Origin: Pseudovibrio sp. Tun.PSC04-5.I4
GTDB taxonomy: Bacteria > Pseudomonadota > Alphaproteobacteria > Rhizobiales > Stappiaceae
Length of the DNA: 64,000 nt
Reading direction: 5' to 3'
Assembly (NCBI RefSeq): GCF_900104145.1
Contig: NZ_FNLB01000006.1
Span: forward strand, 2,005,001-2,069,000
The number at the start of each line of letters is the position of its first letter. Position 1 is the stretch's first letter. Position numbers and translations under genes: made by a program. Positions 9,475 to 17,477 of the stretch are shown here, piece by piece. The notes beneath the pieces are model-generated. The model was not told the origin of the DNA and did no database searches. It saw only the letters and a list, made by a program, of their open reading frames with translations.

Positions 9475-11709
9475 ATGATGCGTCAATACGAACTTGTTGA
9501 AAAAGTAACGAGCTACAATCCAAACGCGGATGAGGCCTTACTCAACAAGGCATATGTTTATGCCATGCAAAAGCATGGTACCCAGACCCGAGCGTCTGGC
9601 GATCCATACATCTCCCATCCCTTGGAAGTTGCAGCGATCCTCACAGATCTGAAGCTGGACGACGCAACGATTGCTGTCGCCCTCCTTCATGACACGATTG
9701 AGGATACCGACGCGACACGCGCCGAGATTGACCGCATGTTTGGCGAGGAAATCGGCAAACTGGTTGAGGGACTGACTAAGATCCAGCGCTTGGATCTGGT
9801 TTCCAGAAAAGCAAAACAAGCAGAAAACTTCCGTAAATTGCTTTTGGCGATTGCTGATGATGTCCGCGTTTTGCTGGTTAAACTGGCTGACCGCCTGCAC
9901 AACATGCGTACACTCCACCACATGCGAGAGGACAAACGTGTCCGCATCGCGGAAGAGACCATGGAGATTTACGCGCCCCTTGCTGGCCGCATGGGTATGC
10001 AGGACATCCGCGAAGAATTGGAAGACATCTCATTTAACACGCTTTACCCGGACGCACGCGAAACCATTCGCGAGCGCCTGACGATCCTGCATAGCAAGAA
10101 CGAAAGTTTGATCACCGATATTGAGGAGGATCTGACCCAACGCCTTGCTGAGCAAGGCATCTCAGCGCGGATCAGTGGCCGTGAAAAACGCGCCTACTCC
10201 ATTTTCCGTAAGATGGAAGAGAAATCACTGGGCTTTGAGCAACTTTCAGATATCTACGGCTTCCGTGCCATCGTTCCTAATCTGGAAGACTGTTACCACG
10301 TACTGGGCGTCATACATACTGCGTGGCCTTGTGTTCCCGGTCGGTTTAAAGACTACATCTCCACACCGAAACAGAACGATTACAGGTCCATTCACACCAC
10401 CGTAGTGGGACCAAAGCGCCAGCGCGTTGAATTGCAGATCCGCACCCAAGCCATGCACCGCATCGCCGAAAACGGCATTGCCGCCCACGCGCTTTATAAA
10501 GACGGCGTTACCGGTGGCCGTAACATTCAGTCCATGACTGCGGAATCCCGTGCCTATGGTTGGCTTCGAGGCACCATTGACCTTCTGGCACAAGGCGAAT
10601 CCCCGGAAGAGTTCCTAGAGCATACAAAACTCGAGCTGTTCCACGATCAGGTCTTCTGCTTCACACCAAAGGGTCGCCTGATTGCTCTTCCACGCGGCGC
10701 AACACCAATCGACTTCGCCTACGCAGTTCACACAGATGTCGGCAACACCTGCGTTGGCTGTAAAGTAAATGGCCGCATATCCTCGCTGGTAACTGAACTG
10801 GCAAACGGCGATGAAGTGGATATTGTCCGCTCGCAAGCTCAAACACCTCCACCTGCCTGGGAGAACATTGCCGTTACAGGCAAGGCACGCTCTGCAATCC
10901 GCAAAGCAACCAGAGCTTCCGCGCGCCAGCAATATGGCGGTCTGGGCAAACATGTTCTGGAACGCGCCTTCTCACATGCAGGCAAAGATTTTGACGAAGC
11001 TGCGCTTGAAGCACACATCAAAAAGTTCAGCATGGAGAACACGCTGGACCTGCTCGTTGCAGTTGGTCGCGGAGACATTCCGGCCAGCACAGTTTTGGAA
11101 GTCGCGTATCCAGACTACGCACCGGCACAAAGCGCCGAACGCAGCCCAAGTTCCCCTCCGGCAGCGGGCACAGCCTCTGAAGGCTGGTTTGATCTGGACA
11201 AAGGCAGCTCGGTCAAATTCAAGATACCCGAAGGATCAGCACAGGCAAGCGAGAGCGGCTCCCTACCAATCCGCGGCATGTCAGGCTCTCTCCCGGTCCG
11301 CTTTGCCCCAAGTGGCGGCGCTGTACCGGGTGATCGCATCGTCGGTATTCTAACACCGGGTGTTGGCATCACTATTTACCCGATCCAGTCTCCCGATTTG
11401 AAGGAATTTGATGACCAACCGGAACGCTGGCTTGATGTTCGCTGGGACATAGATCCCAACGCACCCGAACGCTTCCCGGCACAAATCAGCGTATTTGCTG
11501 TCAACGAACCAGGCTCTCTGGCAGCCATAACAAAAGTCATCGGCGATCATCGCGGCAACATTGATAATATCAAAATGATCCGAAAAGCATCCGATTTTCA
11601 TGAGATGCTAATTGATCTTGAGGTATGGGATCTAAAGCACTTGAATCTGATCCTGAACCAACTGCGCGCCAAACCCAATGTATCCGAGTCACAAAGGGTG
11701 AATGGCTAG
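9475..11709 (+). CDS. rsh: bifunctional (p)ppGpp synthetase/hydrolase (RelA/SpoT homologue)
   Basis: Makes and degrades the stringent-response alarmone. 744 residues. The hydrolase HD motif is intact (ALLHDTIEDTDAT, H72-D73), and the synthetase region has GREKRAYSIFRKM and YISTPKQNDYRSIHTTV, so both activities are expected. A TGS domain follows (VFCFTPKGRLIALPRGAT, about 394-411) and a C-terminal ACT domain (FAVNEPGSLAAITKVIGDHR, about 675-694). Two adjacent ATG codons (9475, 9478) could serve as start. pyrE begins 24 bases after the stop, as in other rhizobial genomes. Confidence 0.96.
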   Translation: MMRQYELVEKVTSYNPNADEALLNKAYVYAMQKHGTQTRASGDPYISHPLEVAAILTDLKLDDATIAVALLHDTIEDTDATRAEIDRMFGEEIGKLVEGLTKIQRLDLVSRKAKQAENFRKLLLAIADDVRVLLVKLADRLHNMRTLHHMREDKRVRIAEETMEIYAPLAGRMGMQDIREELEDISFNTLYPDARETIRERLTILHSKNESLITDIEEDLTQRLAEQGISARISGREKRAYSIFRKMEEKSLGFEQLSDIYGFRAIVPNLEDCYHVLGVIHTAWPCVPGRFKDYISTPKQNDYRSIHTTVVGPKRQRVELQIRTQAMHRIAENGIAAHALYKDGVTGGRNIQSMTAESRAYGWLRGTIDLLAQGESPEEFLEHTKLELFHDQVFCFTPKGRLIALPRGATPIDFAYAVHTDVGNTCVGCKVNGRISSLVTELANGDEVDIVRSQAQTPPPAWENIAVTGKARSAIRKATRASARQQYGGLGKHVLERAFSHAGKDFDEAALEAHIKKFSMENTLDLLVAVGRGDIPASTVLEVAYPDYAPAQSAERSPSSPPAAGTASEGWFDLDKGSSVKFKIPEGSAQASESGSLPIRGMSGSLPVRFAPSGGAVPGDRIVGILTPGVGITIYPIQSPDLKEFDDQPERWLDVRWDIDPNAPERFPAQISVFAVNEPGSLAAITKVIGDHRGNIDNIKMIRKASDFHEMLIDLEVWDLKHLNLILNQLRAKPNVSESQRVNG

Positions 11710-11733
11710 CAGCTGATCAACAAAGGGTATTCC

Positions 11734-12327
11734 ATGGACCAAAATTCAGTCCTGGACGTATTTAGAGAAACAAAAGCCCTGAAGGAAGGACACTTCATCC
11801 TCCCTTCAGGCTGGCACAGCTCAACCTACCTGCGCCGGCAAAAACTGTTGGAATACCCTGACAAGGTAGAAATTCTGGCAGCTCAGCTTGTCAAAAAGAT
11901 CGCTGCGAGTAACATCCTGAATTTCAGCCACATCGTCTCCCCCAGCTTGGGAGGGCTGATCGTTTCCCTGCAGGTCGCAAGAATCATGCAAAAACGCGCA
12001 CTCTGGATCCGGCGGGAGAGCGGATATTTGACAACTGGGCCGGCAAGTATCCCTCCAAAGTCAAATATACTTATAGTTCAAGATGTTGTAGCCACGGGTC
12101 ATCTATGCCTTTCCACAATAGAAGCACTGCGATCACTCAACATTAACAGTGTTGGTATTGGTTGTTTTATCGATCGGAGCCATAAAGATACAGAATTAGG
12201 AGTACCCCTAATATCCCTTGCTCCATTGAAACTACCGGTGTATGCAGCCGATAAACTACCAGAAGAGCTAGCTGCAATACCGGCGATACAAACAACCCCT
12301 ATCGAACCATTCAATTGGCGCGATTGA
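11734..12327 (+). CDS. pyrE: orotate phosphoribosyltransferase, divergent
   Basis: Position (24 bases after rsh) and N terminus (VLDVFRETKALKEGHFILPS) identify it as the alphaproteobacterial PyrE, which joins orotate to PRPP in pyrimidine synthesis. 197 residues. The PRPP-binding motif, usually VEDVVTTG, here reads IVQDVVATGHLCLSTIEAL: the Glu of the acidic pair is Gln and the TTG is ATG. The segment before it (RRESGYLTTGPASIPPKS) also differs from the usual LRRGF. Either a specialised paralogue or an enzyme with altered kinetics; a second, orthodox PyrE elsewhere is likely. Confidence 0.75.
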   Translation: MDQNSVLDVFRETKALKEGHFILPSGWHSSTYLRRQKLLEYPDKVEILAAQLVKKIAASNILNFSHIVSPSLGGLIVSLQVARIMQKRALWIRRESGYLTTGPASIPPKSNILIVQDVVATGHLCLSTIEALRSLNINSVGIGCFIDRSHKDTELGVPLISLAPLKLPVYAADKLPEELAAIPAIQTTPIEPFNWRD

Positions 12328-12353
12328 TGAATAAGCAGAGCACTTGAGTTGAA

Positions 12354-12938
12354 ATGATTTTTAAACGGCGGGAAAAACCACATAGAATTGAGCGAATTCG
12401 CGTAGCCGTTTGGCCGCGACACAGTTGGTCGCGCTCCATCAAGTATTTTTCAAAGCGTGTACTCCGCCTTTCAGCCAGCCCTCAAAAAATCGCAGCTGGA
12501 TTCGCAGCTGGTGCTGCGGCCTCTTTTACTCCGTTTATCGGCTTTCACTTTATCCTGAGCTTTGTATTTGCCTACATCTTGCGCGGCAACTTTCTTGCCG
12601 CAGCATTAGGCACAGCCGTCGGCAACCCCCTCACCTTTCCGCTTATCTGGGCCAGCACGTATAAGGTCGGTCTTTATATTATGGCAGAGACGGATCGCCC
12701 CCTGCCAAAATTCGGTGATAAGCTCAATCCATCCATGCTATCTCAATCACTGGACACAATCTGGCCAGTGCTAAAACCGATGCTGATTGGCGCTGTTCCA
12801 CTCGGTCTAATAACCGGTGTACTGTCCTACTTCATCATATTAGGTTCTGTTTCTACCTACCAAAAAGCAAGAGCGCGCCGCTTCCGTTTAAAAAGAAAAC
12901 TTGTTGCGAAAAACAAAGCAACTGCTTCCAAAGACTGA
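12354..12938 (+). CDS. DUF2062 domain membrane protein
   Basis: 194 residues of the DUF2062 family, found at this spot between pyrE and acpS in many rhizobial genomes; function unknown. A basic N terminus of about 45 residues precedes the family core ASPQKIAAGFAAGAAASFTP and GTAVGNPLTFPLIW, with two hydrophobic segments (about 48-85 and 145-165) and a highly basic C-terminal tail. Starts 26 bases after pyrE. Confidence 0.87.
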   Translation: MIFKRREKPHRIERIRVAVWPRHSWSRSIKYFSKRVLRLSASPQKIAAGFAAGAAASFTPFIGFHFILSFVFAYILRGNFLAAALGTAVGNPLTFPLIWASTYKVGLYIMAETDRPLPKFGDKLNPSMLSQSLDTIWPVLKPMLIGAVPLGLITGVLSYFIILGSVSTYQKARARRFRLKRKLVAKNKATASKD

Positions 12939-13026
12939 GCAGAAGCTATTCTTCGAATGCAAATTTCTGAAGAGTTTGTTACACCGGTTAAACACGCCAA
13001 TATGCTCTTTAAAAGATGAGGCATAA

Positions 13027-13446
13027 ATGATAATCGGCATCGGCAGCGATTTGAGCGACATTCGCCGGATCGAAAAAACACTATCAAGATTTCCAGACCG
13101 CTTCACCAAACGCGTTTTCACAGAGATTGAACGTGCCAAAGCAGAAGCCCGGGCTAACAAAGCAGCAACCTATGCAAAAAGGTTTGCGGCAAAAGAAGCC
13201 TGCTCCAAAGCCTTAGGGACTGGCCTGTCTATGGGTGTAGCCTGGAAGGAAATGGGTGTCGTCAATCTACCAAGCGGCAAACCAACGATGCATTTAACCG
13301 GCGGCGCGAAAGAAAGACTGGATAAACTGGTACCAGATGGTTTCGTGCCACGAATTGACCTTACAATTACGGATGACTACCCGCTGGCTCAGGCATTTGT
13401 CGTAATTTCGGCATGGCCAAAAGATTGGCCAACCTTAGAGCCGTGA
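13027..13446 (+). CDS. acpS: holo-[acyl-carrier-protein] synthase
   Basis: Transfers 4'-phosphopantetheine from CoA to acyl carrier protein, activating it for fatty-acid synthesis. 139 residues. Magnesium ligand Asp8 in MIIGIGSDLSDIRRIE and the second family block YAKRFAAKEACSKALGTG (about 54-71) are intact. It lies between DUF2062 and lepB; the pdxJ gene that commonly precedes acpS in related species is absent here. Confidence 0.96.
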   Translation: MIIGIGSDLSDIRRIEKTLSRFPDRFTKRVFTEIERAKAEARANKAATYAKRFAAKEACSKALGTGLSMGVAWKEMGVVNLPSGKPTMHLTGGAKERLDKLVPDGFVPRIDLTITDDYPLAQAFVVISAWPKDWPTLEP

Positions 13447-13592
13447 AAACGTAAATGAACTGGATTGCAGAAGTGGCCTTGAACCGCTAAGAGATCCACC
13501 TATGTGAATTTTATTGTCTGGGGACTGACTCGCCGCAAATATGTGATGAGCGGTATGGGCAAGCGAGTTTTCTCTTACTATGAAGGATTAAC

Positions 13593-14342
13593 ATGAGCCA
13601 ATCCAAAGATAAGGAGCAGGAAGGCGGCGTATATGAGACCATCAAGGTCATCGCCCAAGCTCTGCTGCTCGCTCTGGTTGTTAGAACGTTTCTTTTTCAG
13701 CCGTTTTTTATTCCTTCAGGCTCAATGAAAGATACTTTACTGATTGGTGACTACCTCTTTGTTTCCAAATACAGCTATGGCTACTCTAAATACTCCTTCC
13801 CGTTTGGTCTTGCACCATTTGCGGGGCGCGTCTGGGGTGACGCACCTGAGCGCGGTGATATTGCCGTGTTCAAATTGCCAAAGGACAACGCCACCGACTA
13901 CATAAAGCGTGTGATCGGTTTGCCTGGCGATGAGATTCAGGTGACAAAAAGCGTGCTCTACATCAACGGAGAAGCCGTTGAACGGAAACGCATTGACGAT
14001 TACATTGAGAAAGACGCCTACGGCAACATCCGCAAGGTGCCACGTTATGTCGAAACACTGCCGAATGGTGTTAGCTACCAGACATTGGACCTGACAAACT
14101 CAGGCCCGCTGGACAACACACCTGTTTACCGTGTCCCGGCAGACCGGTTTTTCATGATGGGTGATAACAGAGATAACTCGCAGGACAGCCGGGTACTCTC
14201 CGAAGTTGGCTATGTGCCATATGAGAATTTTGTTGGCCGCGCAGAAATTATCTTCTTCTCCGTAGAAGAAGGTCAGGCAGCCTGGATGTTCTGGAAGTGG
14301 CCTTGGTCTGTTCGTTGGGACCGGTTGGGCGATGTACTCTAG
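13593..14342 (+). CDS. lepB: signal peptidase I
   Basis: Inner-membrane serine protease that cleaves signal peptides of exported proteins. 249 residues. One N-terminal transmembrane segment at about 18-38, catalytic Ser44 in PSGSMKDTLLIGD and general-base Lys105 in DYIKRVIGLPGD, then the SPase box MMGDNRDNSQDSR near residue 190. The ATG follows GAAGGATTAAC. Typical synteny upstream of rnc. Confidence 0.97.
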   Translation: MSQSKDKEQEGGVYETIKVIAQALLLALVVRTFLFQPFFIPSGSMKDTLLIGDYLFVSKYSYGYSKYSFPFGLAPFAGRVWGDAPERGDIAVFKLPKDNATDYIKRVIGLPGDEIQVTKSVLYINGEAVERKRIDDYIEKDAYGNIRKVPRYVETLPNGVSYQTLDLTNSGPLDNTPVYRVPADRFFMMGDNRDNSQDSRVLSEVGYVPYENFVGRAEIIFFSVEEGQAAWMFWKWPWSVRWDRLGDVL

Positions 14343-14381
14343 TGAGGCTGTCATGCAGCCTTTAAAGGAATTGGCCGGACT

Positions 14382-15089
14382 ATGAGCAGAAGAAAAAGAC
14401 CGGTATCAGACGCGGCCTTGGAAGAGCGTATTGGGTACCAGTTCAACGACAAGGAACTCCTTGTGCGGGCTTTAACCCACGCAAGCGCTCTTCCTGTTGC
14501 AAAAGCATCGCTACAGAGCTATCAGCGTCTTGAGTTTTTGGGCGACCGTGTACTTGGCCTTGCTATTGCAACAATGTTGGAGGAAACCTTTCCAACAGCC
14601 GATGAAGGTGAGCTGGCCCGCCGTTTGAACCAACTGGTAAAACGCGAAACATGTGCGGAAGTCTCCAAGGTCATTCTGATTGGCCAGCATATGCGTGTAG
14701 GCGATGCGGAAGCTCACACTGGCGGAAGAACAAAAACGGCAATTCTTGCAGATATGTGCGAAAGCGTGATTGCTGCCATTTACCTTGATAGCGGATATGA
14801 AGAAGCAGCAAACTTCATCGCACGCTTTTTCGCGGAGAGAATGGTAACCTACTCAGGCCCGTTGCGAGATGCCAAAACAACACTACAGGAGTGGGCACAG
14901 TCCAAAGGACGCCCCACTCCGCTATATGAAACAATTACTCGCAGCGGTCCCGACCACGCACCGGTCTTCAAAATTCGTGTGAATGTTGAAGGTGTCGATC
15001 CGGGCGAAGCAGTTGGAAACTCAAAACGCATAGCTGAGCAATCTGCTGCCGAGAACATCCTGCGCCGCGAAGGCGTGTGGAGCGAATAG
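14382..15089 (+). CDS. rnc: ribonuclease III
   Basis: Double-strand RNA endonuclease that processes rRNA precursors and regulatory RNAs. 235 residues. Signature motif QRLEFLGDRVLGL with catalytic Glu51 and Asp55; second acidic patch in DMCESVIAAIYLDSG near 125-139; a C-terminal dsRNA-binding domain from about 165 (TLQEWAQSKGRPTPLYE). The next gene, era, starts 7 bases after the stop. Confidence 0.97.
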   Translation: MSRRKRPVSDAALEERIGYQFNDKELLVRALTHASALPVAKASLQSYQRLEFLGDRVLGLAIATMLEETFPTADEGELARRLNQLVKRETCAEVSKVILIGQHMRVGDAEAHTGGRTKTAILADMCESVIAAIYLDSGYEEAANFIARFFAERMVTYSGPLRDAKTTLQEWAQSKGRPTPLYETITRSGPDHAPVFKIRVNVEGVDPGEAVGNSKRIAEQSAAENILRREGVWSE

Positions 15090-15096
15090 GTCCTAA

Positions 15097-16080
15097 ATGA
15101 GCGAAGATAACAACAACGAAGACGACGATCTACCAGAAGACGACGGCCTGCCAGAAGGCATGAACTTTAACTTAAGCAAACCAAACGACAAAACCAGTGC
15201 TGGTTTTGTCGCTCTTATTGGTGCGCCAAATGCTGGTAAGTCCACACTGGTCAACAAGCTTGTCGGCATCAAGGTTTCAATTGTAACGCATAAGGTTCAA
15301 ACCACGCGTGCGATTGTGCGCGGTGTTGCTATGGCAGGTGACAGCCAGATTATCTTTGTCGATACTCCTGGTATTTTCCGCCCTAAACGCCGTCTCGACC
15401 GCGCAATGGTAGACACAGCTTGGGGCGGCGCGAAAGACGCTGACGTTGTTGCTGTTTTGATCGACGCCAAAAAAGGCATTGATGAATCTGTAGAACGTAT
15501 TTTGAATGAGCTGGAGCACATCAAGCTTCCCAAAGTGCTTATTCTCAACAAGATCGATATCACCAAGCGCGACCAGCTGCTGGCTTTGTCTGCGAAGGCG
15601 AACGAATACACCAAGTTCGATCAGACCTTCATGGTATCTGCCATCAATGGGTCTGGCACCAAAGATATTATCTCGTATTTCGCCGAGCGCATGCCGAAAG
15701 GCCCATGGCTTTACCCGGAGGATCAGGTCTCTGATATTCCAATGCGTATGCTGGCCGCTGAAGTTACACGCGAGAAGATCTACATTCGCTTGCATGAGGA
15801 ACTACCTTATATTTCTACCGTTGAAACAGATCAGTGGCAGGAAAAACCGGATGGCTCAGTTCGCATCGAGCAAACCATTTTCGTAGAACGCGACAGTCAG
15901 AAGGCCATTGTACTTGGCAAAAACGGCCAGACCATCAAAGTCATTTCAAAAGCAGCTCGTGAAGAACTGGAAGAAGCTCTTGAAATGAAGGTCCACCTGT
16001 TCGTCTTTGTGAAAGTACGTGAGAACTGGGCAGATGACCCTGAGCGTTACCGCAATATGGGCCTCGAGTTCCCGCGTTAA
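15097..16080 (+). CDS. era: GTPase Era
   Basis: Small-subunit assembly GTPase that binds the 3' end of 16S rRNA. 327 residues. G1 GAPNAGKST (43-51), G3 DTPGI (near 90), G4 NKID (near 152), then a C-terminal KH domain (about 225-310). A strongly acidic extension of about 30 residues precedes the G domain (EDDDLPEDDGLPEG), absent from E. coli Era. Operon with rnc and recO. Confidence 0.96.
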   Translation: MSEDNNNEDDDLPEDDGLPEGMNFNLSKPNDKTSAGFVALIGAPNAGKSTLVNKLVGIKVSIVTHKVQTTRAIVRGVAMAGDSQIIFVDTPGIFRPKRRLDRAMVDTAWGGAKDADVVAVLIDAKKGIDESVERILNELEHIKLPKVLILNKIDITKRDQLLALSAKANEYTKFDQTFMVSAINGSGTKDIISYFAERMPKGPWLYPEDQVSDIPMRMLAAEVTREKIYIRLHEELPYISTVETDQWQEKPDGSVRIEQTIFVERDSQKAIVLGKNGQTIKVISKAAREELEEALEMKVHLFVFVKVRENWADDPERYRNMGLEFPR

Positions 16081-16091
16081 GGCAGAACTCC

Positions 16092-16853
16092 ATGCAGTGG
16101 CAAGCTGAAGGGATCGTCATAGGAACACGCAAGCAGGGTGAAAACAACATTCTGCTGGAAGTTCTGACACCCGACAGAGGCCGCTGCTTGGGTCTCGTGC
16201 GCGGCGGGCGCTCCCGCCGCCAACAACCTGCACTCCAGCTCGGCAATCACCTCAGCCTCAACTGGCGGGCCCGATTGGACGAGCACCTCGGCTTTTTCAC
16301 AGTTGAGCCAATACACCTGCGCGCCGCCCACCTCATGCAATCCGCGCGCTCTCTCCACGGCCTGCAAAGCCTGTGCGGACAAGTCCGGCTACTGCCAGAG
16401 CGCGACCCTCATCCCAATCTCTACCATGCACTTGATATCATTTTAGACCATTTGGAAGACCCAAGGATTGGAGCAGCTCTTGTGCTGCGCTTTGAGTTGG
16501 AACTGCTCAATGAACTGGGGTTTGGGTTAGACCTCAGCGAATGTGCTGCAACGGGCACCACGAGCGAGCTAGTCTGGGTCTCCCCCAGGTCTGGCCGCGC
16601 AGTGAGCAAAACGGCTGGCCTGCCTTACGCCAACAAACTCCTCATACTCCCTGAATTCATGAAGGCACCGCAAACACGGCTTGCAGAGACGGCGCAGCTC
16701 TCCAAAGAGGATATGGAGGCTGGCTTTTCACTCACCGGATACTTCCTGTTCAAATACATCTACGAGCCACGCAATATAATTTGGCCGCCAGCCAGAGACA
16801 GCTATGTCACGACGCTTAAAAGAGAATTCACGGAACTCGCCAATCAATCTTAA
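16092..16853 (+). CDS. recO: DNA repair protein RecO
   Basis: Recombination mediator that with RecR loads RecA on gapped DNA. 253 residues. N-terminal OB fold (MQWQAEGIVIGTRKQGENNI to about 80) and the alpha-helical C-terminal domain typical of alphaproteobacterial RecO (HALDIILDHLEDP, FELELLNELGFGLDL). It begins 11 bases after era and ends overlapping the opposing hypothetical gene by four bases. Confidence 0.94.
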   Translation: MQWQAEGIVIGTRKQGENNILLEVLTPDRGRCLGLVRGGRSRRQQPALQLGNHLSLNWRARLDEHLGFFTVEPIHLRAAHLMQSARSLHGLQSLCGQVRLLPERDPHPNLYHALDIILDHLEDPRIGAALVLRFELELLNELGFGLDLSECAATGTTSELVWVSPRSGRAVSKTAGLPYANKLLILPEFMKAPQTRLAETAQLSKEDMEAGFSLTGYFLFKYIYEPRNIIWPPARDSYVTTLKREFTELANQS

Positions 16854-17182
16854 TTACCTTGAGGTCCATTCCCACCCGGAAGAATAACGACAGGACCCGT
16901 GCTATCGCCAGCAAGCGGAATATATCGCTTTTTGGGGGATGGCACGTAGGGATGCTGCTTGTCCGGTGCGGGTTGAAACCATGACTGCCTTTCTGAGGAG
17001 CTGGAAGACCGTCCGTCTGCCCCTTTATCCGGCTTATCCAGCCCACCAATAGTTTGCCGAATAGTACGCTCAAATTGCCCCGCCGTAGCATCTGGCTGAC
17101 CGGAAAGCAGCAACACGCCAACAAGAATTGGCAAGGTCGCAGCTTTCGACAAGGAGACCTGAAAACCGAATTTAGTCTGCAT
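16850..17182 (-). CDS. hypothetical exported protein
   Basis: 110 residues from the ATG at 17182, chosen because AGGGAG lies six bases before it; longer in-frame starts at 17203 and 17281 lack a ribosome binding site. A signal peptide is evident: basic start, hydrophobic core ATLPILVGVLLLSG and Ala-rich cleavage region DATAGQ near residues 34-37. The mature part is short, Pro/Ser/Gly-rich and without a family I recognise. Overlaps recO tail to tail by four bases. Confidence 0.6.
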   Translation of the reverse strand: MQTKFGFQVSLSKAATLPILVGVLLLSGQPDATAGQFERTIRQTIGGLDKPDKGADGRSSSSSERQSWFQPAPDKQHPYVPSPKKRYIPLAGDSTGPVVILPGGNGPQGN

Positions 17183-17477
17183 TATCTTCTCCCTAACGGC
17201 CATGAGAATACCTTTTTTTGCATCTAATGAAGTATAGGGACCAGAATATCCTGAGCACTTAAGCACACGGCAACAATTCAAGCTAAATTAACGAGATCTC
17301 ACTCACACGCATTTCGGTTGAAGCAGATCTGGCCAAAACGCCGCTCAAATCTCGGGCAGCCTTTGAGCACCGTAAAACCCCCTCATACACCTGACAAAGC
17401 GCAGTTTTCTGAGGATTTCGGATATAGACATGCCCCCTGCCATTGCCTGAACAAGCCAAGAACGCTAACCAAGGACC

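Noticed and set aside
13504..13596. A 30-codon frame starting GTG and ending in ATGA overlap with the lepB start.
   Set aside because: No ribosome binding site and no recognisable sequence; such overlaps arise by chance in short frames.
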